A stretch of 45,044 bases of DNA, from NCBI GenBank assembly GCA_016215105.1, contig JACRLJ010000125.1, forward strand, positions 1 through 45,044, given 5' to 3'. Numbering within the stretch: the stretch's first letter is position 1; every line of letters begins with the position of its first letter. The notes below the pieces were generated by a model. That model had not been told where the DNA came from and ran no database searches. It saw only the letters and a list, made by a program, of their open reading frames with translations. Below, in pieces: positions 7,690-16,669 of the stretch. A program made the translations under genes and the position numbers. The stretch comes from Candidatus Hydrogenedentota bacterium. Its GTDB lineage: Bacteria > Hydrogenedentota > Hydrogenedentia > Hydrogenedentales > SLHB01.

Positions 7690-9486
7690 ATGGTTAAAGG
7701 ACATGTCCGCTGGTTTCTTATCGCGGTATTGGCGACCGCTGGTTTTGTAGCCGCGGCGGAGGAGGCAGAGCCATCAATGCCCGCAGTGATTCCCCGGCCG
7801 AGAGTGATGAGTTGCGAGGAGGGCGCGTTTCGCCTCACTCCCGATTTGCGAGTCGCGACTGCCGGTAAAGCGGTTGAGGCGCGCGCGGAGGCCGGGAAGC
7901 TCGTCGCGCGCTTGAAGGACGAATTGGGTCTGAGCGCCCGTTTGTCCCCTGTTGGCTCCGGAACGAATCGCATCGTCTTGCGCATCAAGAAGCGGGTGGA
8001 AGGCGTCGCCGAAACGTCGCAGGGCGATGAGGGGTACAGCCTGCGCGTCACCGAGAACAAAGCGGAACTGACCGCCCGCACGGATCGCGGACTGTTCTAC
8101 GGCGTGCAGACACTGTTGGACCTGGTCCGTCGTGACGGCGCGGAGTGGTCGTTACCTTGCTGTGAAATCCGTGACTGGCCGGAATTCCCTGTTCGAGGGC
8201 TGCTCGTGGCGCCGGGACAAGGCTTCATGACGATTCCGGATCTGAAGTACCGAGTCGATCAGATGGCCGCCAACAAACTCAATCTCATGCACCTTCACTT
8301 GACCGATGAAGTGCTGTTCACGCCGCGGTTGACCAGCTATCCCGCACTGGCGGGCTCCGCCGCCAACCTGGAACAGAGTTACTCGCTCGACGACTTGCGA
8401 TCATTCGTGACGTACTCTAGCGACCGCAAGATAGGACTCGTTCCCGAGATTAGCATGCCGGGGCACGCAACGCGCATCCTCGAAGTCCTGCCCGAATTGC
8501 GGTGTAAGCCCAAAGAGGGGGCGCCAAGTATGTGGGCCATGTGCATCGGCTCCGAAAGTACGTACGAGTTTGTCGAGCGCGTCGTATCGGAACTCGGTCC
8601 GATCTTTCCGAATCCGCTCTTCCACATCGGTACGGATGAAATCGAGTTCCTCGACATTCCCAATTGCCCGGTCCGCATCTCCTGGCGCGAGTGCGCGGTA
8701 TGCCAAGACCGCATTCACAGCGAACATCTCAAGGATGAGCGCGCGCTCTTCTACTACTTCATCCGCCGCGTGGACGACATCACGAAGCGCCACGGCAAGC
8801 GCCTAATGATGTGGAACGACCAAATTGATATCGGCAAGCCGGACGAAGTGACGGTTCCGCAGGACGTCCTCATGCACTTCTGGAGAATCGCTGCGCCGGG
8901 CCGCGGCCCCGTCGAGAATTGCGACTACTTGGGATTCTTGAAAAAGGGGTACCAGGTCATCAACTCCTACTACCCGGAAACGTACATCGACTTTCACATC
9001 ATCGAGAAGAATCTGCTCAAGTGGAATCCCTACAGCAGCCCCGAGGCCCCAGAGCAGTATCGCGCTCAAGTCCTTGGCGGAATGATGTGCGCCTGGTCCA
9101 ACCACGATATGTATCGGCGCGTCCTGCCGTCTGCGATCCCGGTGTTCGCGGACCGCGTCTGGAACCTCGCGCCCATCGATGACCCACGGGCGTTCGCCCA
9201 CGCGTTACCGCGTCATATCTTCGGGCCATCCGCGCCACCGGAGCTCGATACCTTGTTCGATGCCATGGGAAGCATCATTCCGCCGCTGGCGCTGCAACCG
9301 GACTTATTGGCGCACCTCAAAACGTCTCTTCCCGATATGGACGTGGCAAAAAAACTGGGTGAGTACCGGCGCCTCATCGCAGTGCTGGATCGGGAAGTCA
9401 CCTCGAATCGTCTACGGTTTGTTCCAGCATTGACGGCCTACAAAGAAAGCCTGCAATGGCTCGTCGAGCAAAGCGAAAAGAAGTAG
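7690..9486 (+). CDS. secreted beta-N-acetylhexosaminidase (GH20)
   Basis: Glycoside hydrolase family 20 enzyme, 598 residues, expected to release terminal GlcNAc or GalNAc by substrate-assisted catalysis. The start ATG 7690 has GGAAGGA about eight bases upstream; a signal peptide (VRWFLIAVLATAGFVAAA) follows. The GH20b domain spans about residues 30-160, the catalytic barrel about 165-510. The catalytic pair is D316-E317 in HIGTDEIEF. LVPEISMPGHA matches the conserved substrate-binding strand of the family, and a Trp-rich C-terminal half (MMCAWSNHD) follows. It lies 63 bases after the sulfatase, so desulfation followed by hexosamine removal from a sulfated glycan is plausible. Confidence 0.9.
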   Translation: MVKGHVRWFLIAVLATAGFVAAAEEAEPSMPAVIPRPRVMSCEEGAFRLTPDLRVATAGKAVEARAEAGKLVARLKDELGLSARLSPVGSGTNRIVLRIKKRVEGVAETSQGDEGYSLRVTENKAELTARTDRGLFYGVQTLLDLVRRDGAEWSLPCCEIRDWPEFPVRGLLVAPGQGFMTIPDLKYRVDQMAANKLNLMHLHLTDEVLFTPRLTSYPALAGSAANLEQSYSLDDLRSFVTYSSDRKIGLVPEISMPGHATRILEVLPELRCKPKEGAPSMWAMCIGSESTYEFVERVVSELGPIFPNPLFHIGTDEIEFLDIPNCPVRISWRECAVCQDRIHSEHLKDERALFYYFIRRVDDITKRHGKRLMMWNDQIDIGKPDEVTVPQDVLMHFWRIAAPGRGPVENCDYLGFLKKGYQVINSYYPETYIDFHIIEKNLLKWNPYSSPEAPEQYRAQVLGGMMCAWSNHDMYRRVLPSAIPVFADRVWNLAPIDDPRAFAHALPRHIFGPSAPPELDTLFDAMGSIIPPLALQPDLLAHLKTSLPDMDVAKKLGEYRRLIAVLDREVTSNRLRFVPALTAYKESLQWLVEQSEKK

Positions 9487-9686
9487 ACCCGCGCCGAATG
9501 CGTTTCGTACTTCCGCTGTAGTACGAGAACCGCCGACTTTAGCCTCGAACAGGTCCATGGAAAAGGCCCAGCAGATGTGGGGCTTGGAGTACGCCAAGGA
9601 AACCCGGAACCGTTGGACGGACATAATACTGTCACAGACATGGTGGCCTGAACTGTCAGCCTTTTCGGCTTAACGGAGGAGGAACG

Positions 9687-10598
9687 ATGAAACGCAATAG
9701 GCGGTTCGCTCCAGCAGCCTGGGTATGTCTATTTGCGCTTGCAGCCTTTCCGACCAGGGCCAGCGCAACCCGCGTGACGCTCGATGACTTTGATGCCAAA
9801 TCGATGGAGTTTACGGGTAACGTCTGGAAGCTCACGAAATACGTGAAAACAGACCCCAAGAGCGGCGGCGATTATTGCTTTGTCCGCTTCGAAGCGGATG
9901 GTAAAGTCCTGCACGATTTTCGGTGCGGACCCGTCAAGAATTCAGCAAATGCCGACATGGACTGGACGCGCGTTTATCAATTCAAAGCGGAAGGCAAATG
10001 GCCCAGCCTGTTAGCCGTTCTATGGTACGAGGGAGGCGCGCACAGCGCCCACGTTCTGCGCTTAATCAAACTCGCTGATAGCTATCCCGTCATCTTCGAC
10101 ACCAACGAAACCAGCTTCCGTTACTTCGAAGATCTGGACAACGATGGCATGGCTGAGATTGTCGTGGATTCGTTCGCTTTCGACTACTTCTATGAGTCAG
10201 CCATCCATTTCAGCCACGCAGACTCGCCTTATGGAACGCTTGTCGCCAAGTACACTGACCGTTGGACGAGATACATGTGGGCGAACAACCTGTTCCCCGA
10301 CCTGCTTCGTGTGCGGGAGGACGAGGGCAAGGAAGACTTCTTGAGGAAATGGCCCGGCGGCGAGAAGATTCCAGTCAGCATCGCCACGGAACAGTATTCG
10401 GATGCTGCGTATGCCTATCGCGCGCTAGTTCGTTGGGCGGTGCATGCTGCTTATGCTGAGGGCGAGCAGAAAGCGGATGCAATCATCGAGCAATATACCG
10501 ATCCAGTTCTAGCCGTGTTTGCCAAGCACGAGTTCAAGCTCACACTGCGGGGCGACCAAAACTACTCCAATATGCTTAATAACCCCGTGAAGCGTTGA
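9687..10598 (+). CDS. secreted protein of unknown function
   Basis: Protein of 303 residues starting at ATG 9687 after GGAGGAAC. A clear signal peptide (RRFAPAAWVCLFALAAFPTRASA) targets it for export. The middle has LDNDGMAEIVVDSFAFDYF, which resembles the calcium-binding strand of FG-GAP/VCBS repeats, but only one copy is visible. The remainder is rich in aromatic residues. It follows the hexosaminidase by 200 bases and precedes another exported unknown protein by 14 bases, so a shared transcript is likely. No enzyme motif was recognised. Confidence 0.75.
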   Translation: MKRNRRFAPAAWVCLFALAAFPTRASATRVTLDDFDAKSMEFTGNVWKLTKYVKTDPKSGGDYCFVRFEADGKVLHDFRCGPVKNSANADMDWTRVYQFKAEGKWPSLLAVLWYEGGAHSAHVLRLIKLADSYPVIFDTNETSFRYFEDLDNDGMAEIVVDSFAFDYFYESAIHFSHADSPYGTLVAKYTDRWTRYMWANNLFPDLLRVREDEGKEDFLRKWPGGEKIPVSIATEQYSDAAYAYRALVRWAVHAAYAEGEQKADAIIEQYTDPVLAVFAKHEFKLTLRGDQNYSNMLNNPVKR

Positions 10599-10612
10599 AC
10601 GCGGTGTTCAAC

Positions 10613-12643
10613 ATGAAACCAATTATCCTGGGGTTGTTAGCGTTGTTCGCCGTCCTCGCGTCGTCCGCCGACTCTCTGCATGACGCCATTCTGCAGGCTG
10701 GGAATGCCGCTACCGACGAGCAGCGCCTCGCCATGCTCAAAGACCTCCGCGCTCGCGAGAGTCTCTCGGCGGCTAACGCCGCTGAACTCGACCGCGTGAT
10801 CGCTCAGGTCGACCAATACATCACCGACCCCAAGCTCGCCTATTTCGATCGCGCCGTGCGTGACGGCGCTCTCTACGCGTTCGGCATACGGCCCGATTCG
10901 CCCTTCCGCCCGATCGAGCTGCTCTACCAGGCCCGCATGCACGTCTGGTTCACACTCGAGAACGGCGGGTATTGGAGTGTCCCCGAAACGCGCCGGGCCC
11001 GACTCGACGAGGTCCGCGCGTTGTTCGAAAAAGCCGCTGCGGCCCTTCCCGGCAATCGTCGAGTAGCTATGTACCTTGGCAAGCCCGTCCCTCCAGAGAA
11101 ATCCTTTCGCGTTCCATCCAATGCTCCCGAATGGGCCGTACATCAACGCGAGGGACTCGAACGCCTTACCGATATCATCGGCTGGTGGATCGATCATCGG
11201 ATGAAGCCCGACGGTCAGTATGGCGGCGGGTGGGGCGACGATTGCGAAATGTGGCGCTGGTGGGTTCCGGTGTTGATCGGGTTCGACGACCCCAAGATCG
11301 CGGACGCGCAAAGCCGCTTTTCCAGAGCCCTCATGAACCAGCTTCACATGAAAGACGGCTACACCACGCAACTCTACGACGTCGAGCACACTGCCGAGGA
11401 TTCGGCCGACGCTATCACACCCATGATGCATCTCGAGCCCGGCGCCCCGGAATGGCGGGACCGCGCCCTGCGCCTCGCCGAACTCATGGAGCAACTCTGG
11501 ACCGGAAGGAATGATAAAGGCCAGGTCCAGTTCAAGAGCACGTACTTCAGTGTCAACAAAGTCGACCTGGCGCCGAAGCGGGCCTGCGACACGGTTTACC
11601 ACGCGCGCGCGGTTCAGCCCGCGCTGCTCTATTGGCAACGCACCGGTGACAAGCGCCTCGCTAAACTGTTCACCGCGTGGATGGATACCTGGGTTGACGC
11701 CACAAGCCGCGCCGAACGCGGCAAACCCGCCGGCGTCATTCCCAGCGCAATTCATTGGCCCGACGGCGTTGTCGGCGGTATCGGCGAGCATTGGTGGGAC
11801 CCTGAAAACCACAACGCCGATCCGCTTTACGTCTGGCCCAGCGCCATGGGGTGCTTGACCAATACGCTTCTCCTCGCGTATCACATGACGGGAGACGAAA
11901 AGTACCTCGATCCGCTGCGGTCCATGGCCGCGATTCGGCTTGCGTATCTCCTATCGCCGCCCACGGACCAACCCGAACCGGGTAGCCGCGAATGGTGCGC
12001 CGGCAAAATGAAAGGCCTCGCGGACGCGTTGGCCAAATACCGGCTATTGACCGGCTCGACGGAGTTCGATTCGCTCTTTGCCCGAGACCCGGCCCCGTAC
12101 CTCCGCTTTCGTTTGAACGGAGACATGGCCGGCCTGACCCAAGCCTTGCGCAAGAACGCCGACGCACTGCGGATCAATTTCCCCGGCTACACCAGCGAAG
12201 TGCGCTACACGGATCGCGTGCTCCGCTTCCCCTCGCTCTTCCAGAAGAACGGCATGTTCCCCGAGCCGGTCCCCGGCATCGCAGAGCCCGAACCGGCCTT
12301 GCTCTATTCCACCGTCACCGGCGACCCCGGCGACGCGGGATACTTCCCCCTCAACGCCGTCCGCTGGCTCACACCTCCACGCGCAATTGCCGCGCTCGTC
12401 ACCGAATCCTCCCGCACGCGGTTCGAGGCGCGCCTCTTCCACTTTGATTCGAAGCCGCGACCCATGAACGCCGAACTCTATCTGCTCAGTCCCGGCGCCT
12501 ATTCCTTGACGCTCGGCCGGATGGGCAGCGAGCGCTCCGAGTACCAGAAGACCGTCAATGTAACAGGGTCGCCGACGCGTATCCGCTTTGTGCTTCCTCC
12601 GCAACGCGAGTGTCTTCTGAGGCTGGTCCCCCGTTCGAAATAG
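10613..12643 (+). CDS. secreted large protein of unknown function, possibly alpha/alpha-toroid fold
   Basis: Protein of 676 residues. ATG 10613 gives MKPIILGLLALFAVLASSAD, a standard signal peptide. An alternative TTG start 18 bases upstream overlaps the previous stop and was rejected. The body is alpha-helical with many Trp and Tyr residues and recurring acidic/aromatic motifs (GGGWGDDCEMWRWWVP, GEHWWDPENHNADPLYVWPS), the appearance of glycosidases or lyases built on an (alpha/alpha) barrel. The C-terminal roughly 130 residues look like a beta-rich domain. I do not recognise a named family. Between a GH20 enzyme and an oligogalacturonate-lyase-like protein, a polysaccharide role is plausible but unproven. 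Confidence 0.75.
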   Translation: MKPIILGLLALFAVLASSADSLHDAILQAGNAATDEQRLAMLKDLRARESLSAANAAELDRVIAQVDQYITDPKLAYFDRAVRDGALYAFGIRPDSPFRPIELLYQARMHVWFTLENGGYWSVPETRRARLDEVRALFEKAAAALPGNRRVAMYLGKPVPPEKSFRVPSNAPEWAVHQREGLERLTDIIGWWIDHRMKPDGQYGGGWGDDCEMWRWWVPVLIGFDDPKIADAQSRFSRALMNQLHMKDGYTTQLYDVEHTAEDSADAITPMMHLEPGAPEWRDRALRLAELMEQLWTGRNDKGQVQFKSTYFSVNKVDLAPKRACDTVYHARAVQPALLYWQRTGDKRLAKLFTAWMDTWVDATSRAERGKPAGVIPSAIHWPDGVVGGIGEHWWDPENHNADPLYVWPSAMGCLTNTLLLAYHMTGDEKYLDPLRSMAAIRLAYLLSPPTDQPEPGSREWCAGKMKGLADALAKYRLLTGSTEFDSLFARDPAPYLRFRLNGDMAGLTQALRKNADALRINFPGYTSEVRYTDRVLRFPSLFQKNGMFPEPVPGIAEPEPALLYSTVTGDPGDAGYFPLNAVRWLTPPRAIAALVTESSRTRFEARLFHFDSKPRPMNAELYLLSPGAYSLTLGRMGSERSEYQKTVNVTGSPTRIRFVLPPQRECLLRLVPRSK

Positions 12644-12783
12644 TCGTATCAGACCGTAGTATCCTCGCCGGTGTGTTCCTCGCACGCAACGTAGACGACG
12701 CCCGCAACAAAGTCGTACCATGGCCTCATCAATTGCGGCTGCCCCGTTCAGCGGGTATCAAGGTACAGGAAGGAGATTGTAAC

Positions 12784-13983
12784 GTGAAGAGAAGGTATGT
12801 CCTGGCCCTCGCGGGCCTGGCGAGTATGGCGATGGCGGCGTGCGCACAAGCGGAATCGGCGGCGCGTCCGCTTCCGGTCTCTCCGCCCGAGTTCAAGAAG
12901 ATGACGGACCCGCAGACCGGCGCCGAATTAACCTTCTTGACCACCAATCCGGCCAAGGATAACAACCTCTATTTCCATCAGCGTTCGTGGTTTTCCGACG
13001 GGTCAGTTATTCTGTTCACTTCCGCGCGCGAAAAAGGCGGGCTAATGGGATATTTGACGGCCACCGGTGAACTGGTCCGTATCGATAGCGACGGTTCACC
13101 GTTACGGGGATTCACCGCGGCGGGAAATCGTCCCGCGGTGCTGGCGGCGCGCGACAATAATCTCCTCGAAGTCTCGCTGGAGATTGCTGCGTCTACAGAC
13201 CCCAAGAATACACCGTCAAAGGTGACCGCGCGCGAGCGCGTGCTCGGTGCGCTTCCGGATCACGGCGATGCCGTCGAAGTTACCGAGAACAGTGGCAACA
13301 AGGTCGTGGCGGTGGGCAGCGACTGGAAAGGCATGGGAGGAAACGGCATTGTGCTTGTCGACGAGACCACCGGCAAAGTAAAGGATCTCTGCAAGGTGGA
13401 CCCGGCGCTTGGATACGGCGGACACCTCCAGTGGAGCCACACCGATCCCAACATCATGAGCTTCGCCGCCCGGTCGGCGCGCTTGTGGATGGTGGACGCG
13501 CGCGAAGGCAAGCCAAAGAACTTCTACAAGCAAGTTGAAGGCGAACTCGTTACGCACGAGTCGTGGTGGGTGAACGATCAACTCATTTTCTGCGGTGGCA
13601 CGCACCCAAAGCCCACCGAAGATGCCCACGTAAAGGTGCTCGATCCGCATACCGGCCTGGTGCGCGTCATCGGCGCGGGCGCGTGGTGGCCCGGCGCGAC
13701 GCCCGAGGCGTTAGCCAAAGTAAACTGGTGGCATTCCGATGGCAGCGACGACGGGCGGTGGGTCGTGGCCGACAATTGGCACGGAGACATCATGCTCTTC
13801 GAAGGCAAGACCACTCGGCCGCATCTCCTTACTGCTGGCCACCGCACCTATGGGCGGGGCGAGCACCCTCACGTAGGGTTTGACCGCGCCAGCAAACAGG
13901 TCGTCTTCACGTCCGCATTGCTCGGCGATCCCAACGTTTGCGTCGCGACGATCCCGCAGGATTTGCAGGACAAGAACCCGTAG
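12784..13983 (+). CDS. oligogalacturonate-lyase-like beta-propeller protein
   Basis: Exported protein of 399 residues. The start GTG 12784 is set by GGAAGGAGA eight bases upstream and is followed by a signal peptide (VLALAGLASMAMAACAQAE); the Cys at the cleavage site may make it a lipoprotein. About seven WD40-like blades can be seen, such as HQRSWFSDGSVILFTSARE, GHLQWSHTDPNIMSFAAR and EHPHVGFDRASKQVVFTSAL. This organisation and the repeated His residues resemble oligogalacturonate lyases (family PL22), which cleave unsaturated pectin disaccharides. The PL22 call is moderate; a general TolB-like propeller is the alternative. A strong hairpin follows at 14005-14036. Confidence 0.75.
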   Translation: MKRRYVLALAGLASMAMAACAQAESAARPLPVSPPEFKKMTDPQTGAELTFLTTNPAKDNNLYFHQRSWFSDGSVILFTSAREKGGLMGYLTATGELVRIDSDGSPLRGFTAAGNRPAVLAARDNNLLEVSLEIAASTDPKNTPSKVTARERVLGALPDHGDAVEVTENSGNKVVAVGSDWKGMGGNGIVLVDETTGKVKDLCKVDPALGYGGHLQWSHTDPNIMSFAARSARLWMVDAREGKPKNFYKQVEGELVTHESWWVNDQLIFCGGTHPKPTEDAHVKVLDPHTGLVRVIGAGAWWPGATPEALAKVNWWHSDGSDDGRWVVADNWHGDIMLFEGKTTRPHLLTAGHRTYGRGEHPHVGFDRASKQVVFTSALLGDPNVCVATIPQDLQDKNP

Positions 13984-14004
13984 TCTCCGCAGTCATAACA
14001 GAAG

Positions 14005-14036
14005 CGAGCGCCGTGGCCTCGCGGCCGCGGCGCTCG
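14005..14036 (+). terminator. GC-rich hairpin after the propeller gene
   Basis: Arms CGAGCGCCGTGGCC (14005-14018) and GGCCGCGGCGCTCG (14023-14036) pair over 14 positions (one T-G wobble) around a TCGC tetraloop. It begins 22 bases after the stop codon of the propeller gene. The very stable stem suggests the end of the transcript, although no T-run follows. Confidence 0.6.
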
Positions 14037-14119
14037 AATCGAAGTCCTATGCTCTTTGCGAGCACGCTATCCAATGATGCCGTGAATCGCCTTGGGATTC
14101 ACTCGCATCGGCTTTCTCA

Positions 14120-14659
14120 TTACCAAGTCCCGCCGTAGCGTCCTATGGTTTCCGCCAGTTCCTCGTATCCCATCAGCTTCGCAATGCTCAACGGAGTCAG
14201 TCCGCCGGCATAGCCGTCGCGAACATTCGCGCGCGCGCCTTTCTCCAACAGTAACTCCGCCACGTCCTGATGGCCGCTCAACGCCGCCCAATGCAACGTA
14301 GTCATGCCTAAGTCGTCCGGAGAATCAGCGTCCGCTCCGTGCTCCAGCAAGAGCTTCACCGTCAACGAGTGACCTTGCCGCACAGCCTTGTGAAGCGGCG
14401 TCTCTCCCTGGCCGTCGCGTTCCGATGGATCGGCCCCGTTGTCCAGCATGCGCCGCACCGCGTTTTCAAGCCCCCAATATGCGGCGCGCTGTAACGGAGG
14501 CAATTCGGCGACCTTGGACGGGCGGCTCGCTTCTTCGTGTTTGATCACGAGGTCCGCCAATGCAACATGGCCGCTCTTGAACGCACGGCTCAGGGGTGTT
14601 TCACCCTGTTCGTCCATCTGGTAACGCCAGTCCGTGCTAACGGCTTCTGTTCCACCCAT
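14120..14659 (-). CDS. ankyrin-repeat protein
   Basis: Protein of 179 residues with no signal peptide. Ankyrin repeats run through almost its whole length: QGETPLSRAFKSGHVALADL, LQRAAYWGLENAVRRML, GETPLHKAVRQGHSLTVKLL, MTTLHWAALSGHQDVAELLL and LTPLSIAKLMGYEELAETI. The TPLH consensus is clear in repeats 3 and 4. The start ATG 14659 follows GGAGG at an eight-base spacing. Ankyrin repeats mediate protein-protein contacts; the partner is unknown. It converges on the propeller gene and stands alone in its direction. Confidence 0.88.
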   Translation of the reverse strand: MGGTEAVSTDWRYQMDEQGETPLSRAFKSGHVALADLVIKHEEASRPSKVAELPPLQRAAYWGLENAVRRMLDNGADPSERDGQGETPLHKAVRQGHSLTVKLLLEHGADADSPDDLGMTTLHWAALSGHQDVAELLLEKGARANVRDGYAGGLTPLSIAKLMGYEELAETIGRYGGTW

Positions 14660-15239
14660 AATTCGAACCTCCCACGGTACTTCGCAACGACACACGCCTT
14701 AATGTAGCAATTCCGGCGCCAATTGGCGCGGACCGCCTCCGCCCCGGCGCGTTAAGCTTTTCCGCGTCCGTCAGTTATGAACCAAGCGCCCCTGCTACCG
14801 CGCGGCGGGTCCCTAGGTCGTTACTGCCACTACGGGATAACTTGTCTTGTCGATGTGACCAACACTTGACAGAAAACCCCTCAAAATCTGGCCGCCGCCG
14901 AAACCAGGGGTTTGAAACAACAAAAGACGGCAATATGACATCTCTGAGAAATAGGGGCCTCCGACCTGCCCCCCCGAGGACTCCCGTGACCTGTTCGCTT
15001 CCAGGGAGATTGCGTGACATGGGCCAACAAAACAGCGGTAATCCGCGGCGCCGCGCCAAATAGCCGGCTTTCTGGCCGAACTCCGAGGGGCTTGACTTAT
15101 AACGATAAATACGATATGATATGTCTGGTTTGGCCGATTACCGGTCCCGCCACGGACACAGCGCCCGTATGGCGAGGACCGGGGACGCGCCGCCGTACAT
15201 AACATTGTCCACTTCAGAAAGGAGTCAGTAATACCTCTT
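14660..15239. other. 580-base intergenic region between the ankyrin and hcp genes
   Basis: No convincing coding frame was seen; short frames here lack ribosome binding sites and recognisable composition. The right part carries the hcp promoter (15092-15120). A CCCCT/AGGGG inverted repeat (about 14876-14911) and a partial copy of the dispersed CGGCCAGAAAGCCGGC repeat (15061-15079, minus orientation) are also present. Confidence 0.5.
15092..15120 (+). promoter_or_regulatory. sigma-70-like promoter of hcp
   Basis: TTGACT (15092-15097) and TATGAT (15115-15120) are separated by exactly 17 bases. The spacer and -10 region are unusually AT-rich for this genome (ATAACGATAAATACGATATG) and contain ATACGATATGATAT, a partly symmetrical stretch that could be the operator of the Rrf2 regulator encoded downstream (inference). 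The 5' leader to the hcp start is about 110 bases. Confidence 0.6.
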
Positions 15240-16547
15240 ATGACAACCATGTTTTGCGACCAATGTGAACAAACCGCCAACGGTACCGCGTGTACCGACT
15301 CCGGGATCTGCGGAAAGAATCCCGATATCGAATCGTTGCAGAAGATTCTCCTGTACGGACTCAAGGGCATGGCGGCGTACAAGCATCATGCCCGCCGTCT
15401 CGGCAAGACCGATCCCGAAGTGGACGCATTTGTGGAAGAGGCGTTATTCGCCACTATCACCAACGTCAACTTCGATATGGAAAGTCTGCTCGGACTGGTC
15501 CTTGAATGCGGACACATGAATCTGCGCGCGATGCAGTTGTTGAACGACGGCCACGTCGAGACCCTGGGCCGTCCAGCGCCCGCCGAAGTCACTGAAGGGA
15601 TCCAAGAAGGCCCTGGTATTCTCGTCACCGGTCACGACATGGTGGACTTGAAGGCGCTGCTCGAACAAACCGCGGGTACCGGCATAAAGATCTACACCCA
15701 CGGCGAAATGCTGCCCGCGCACATGTATCCTGAACTCAAGAAGTATCCTCACCTCGCCGGTCACTTTGGCGGCGCGTGGCAAAAGCAACGCTTCGAGTTC
15801 GAGGCGTTTGGCGGCCCGATTCTGGCCACGACCAACTGCGTGCTTATTCCCGGCCCGGCAATGTCCTATCTCGACCGCCTCTACACGACACGCGTCACCG
15901 CGGTTCCCGGCGCCGTGCGGCTCACCACGGACGATTTCGCCCCGGTTATTCGCCGCGCACTCGAAATTGGCAACCTCAAACCCACAGCGTTGAAGAAGTC
16001 CATGACCGGGTTCCATTACACCACCATTCTCGATCTTGCAGGAAAAGTTGTCGAGGCCGTCAAGTCCGGACAGGTCAAGCGTTTCTTCTTGATTGGCGGG
16101 TGCGACGGCGCCGAGGTCGGCCGTAACTACTTCACCGACTACGCCGCGTCCGCTCCGCAGGATTCGATCATCCTTACTCTGGGCTGCGGAAAGTTTCGTA
16201 TCCGCGACCACGAGTACGGTACCGTGGCGGGACTCCCCCGGCTGCTCGACATGGGTCAATGCAACGACGCCTACGGCGCGATTCAAGTCGCATTGGCGCT
16301 GGCAGGCGCTTTCAAGTGCGGCGTGAACGACCTGCCGCTTACGCTCGTCATATCGTGGTTCGAGCAAAAAGCCGTCGCCGTGCTCCTTACCCTGCTCTAC
16401 CTCGGCGTCAAGGGAATCCGGCTCGGACCCGCCTTGCCGGCATTCGTAACTCCGAACGTGTTGGCGGTGTTACAAGAGAAATTCGACCTGCGGCCCATTG
16501 GCGCCAATGCGAAAGCGGACGTCGAAGCGGCCATGGCGGGAGCGTAG
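15240..16547 (+). CDS. hcp: hydroxylamine reductase / hybrid-cluster protein, short form
   Basis: Hybrid-cluster protein, 435 residues, thought to reduce NO or hydroxylamine during nitrosative stress. The N-terminal cluster motif is Cys6, Cys9, Cys18, Cys24 (CDQCEQTANGTACTDSGICG). Candidate hybrid-cluster ligands are present: GHD, HGEM, NCVLIPG, IGGCDGAE, LGCGKFR, DMGQCNDAYG and WFEQKAVAV. It is about 110 residues shorter than the usual 540-550-residue protein; the missing part lies between Cys24 and GHD, in the helical domain, as in archaeal-type (class III) Hcp. The four-cysteine spacing is nevertheless the class I/II-like CxxC-x8-C-x5-C. No Hcr reductase gene is adjacent; the FMN reductase downstream may serve. 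Confidence 0.93.
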   Translation: MTTMFCDQCEQTANGTACTDSGICGKNPDIESLQKILLYGLKGMAAYKHHARRLGKTDPEVDAFVEEALFATITNVNFDMESLLGLVLECGHMNLRAMQLLNDGHVETLGRPAPAEVTEGIQEGPGILVTGHDMVDLKALLEQTAGTGIKIYTHGEMLPAHMYPELKKYPHLAGHFGGAWQKQRFEFEAFGGPILATTNCVLIPGPAMSYLDRLYTTRVTAVPGAVRLTTDDFAPVIRRALEIGNLKPTALKKSMTGFHYTTILDLAGKVVEAVKSGQVKRFFLIGGCDGAEVGRNYFTDYAASAPQDSIILTLGCGKFRIRDHEYGTVAGLPRLLDMGQCNDAYGAIQVALALAGAFKCGVNDLPLTLVISWFEQKAVAVLLTLLYLGVKGIRLGPALPAFVTPNVLAVLQEKFDLRPIGANAKADVEAAMAGA

Positions 16548-16603
16548 AAACCGCGTCCCGTAATTGAATTGGTATGTGTGGCGGCAGACGCCGTGTTCGG
16601 TTG

Positions 16604-16636
16604 CGCGAGGAGCATACCTCCGGTATGCTCCTCGCG
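16604..16636 (+). terminator. 15-bp perfect hairpin between hcp and the Rrf2 gene
   Basis: Arms CGCGAGGAGCATACC (16604-16618) and GGTATGCTCCTCGCG (16622-16636) are perfectly complementary with a TCC loop. It starts 57 bases after the hcp stop and ends 34 bases before the regulator ATG. It could terminate hcp mRNA, attenuate read-through into the regulator gene, or be an operator. No T-run follows. Confidence 0.55.
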
Positions 16637-16669
16637 AACTCACTCTGCCCCCGTGTGGATGAAGCTGAT

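Noticed and set aside
9557-9673. 38-codon plus-strand frame between the GH20 gene and the next gene (MEKAQQMWGLEYAKETRNRW...)
   Set aside because: No ribosome binding site and no recognised family; the protein-like look may be chance. It could be a gene remnant but cannot be supported.
14813-15382. Long minus-strand frame over the hcp start
   Set aside because: It overlaps the certain hcp gene and has an unstructured, shadow-like composition.
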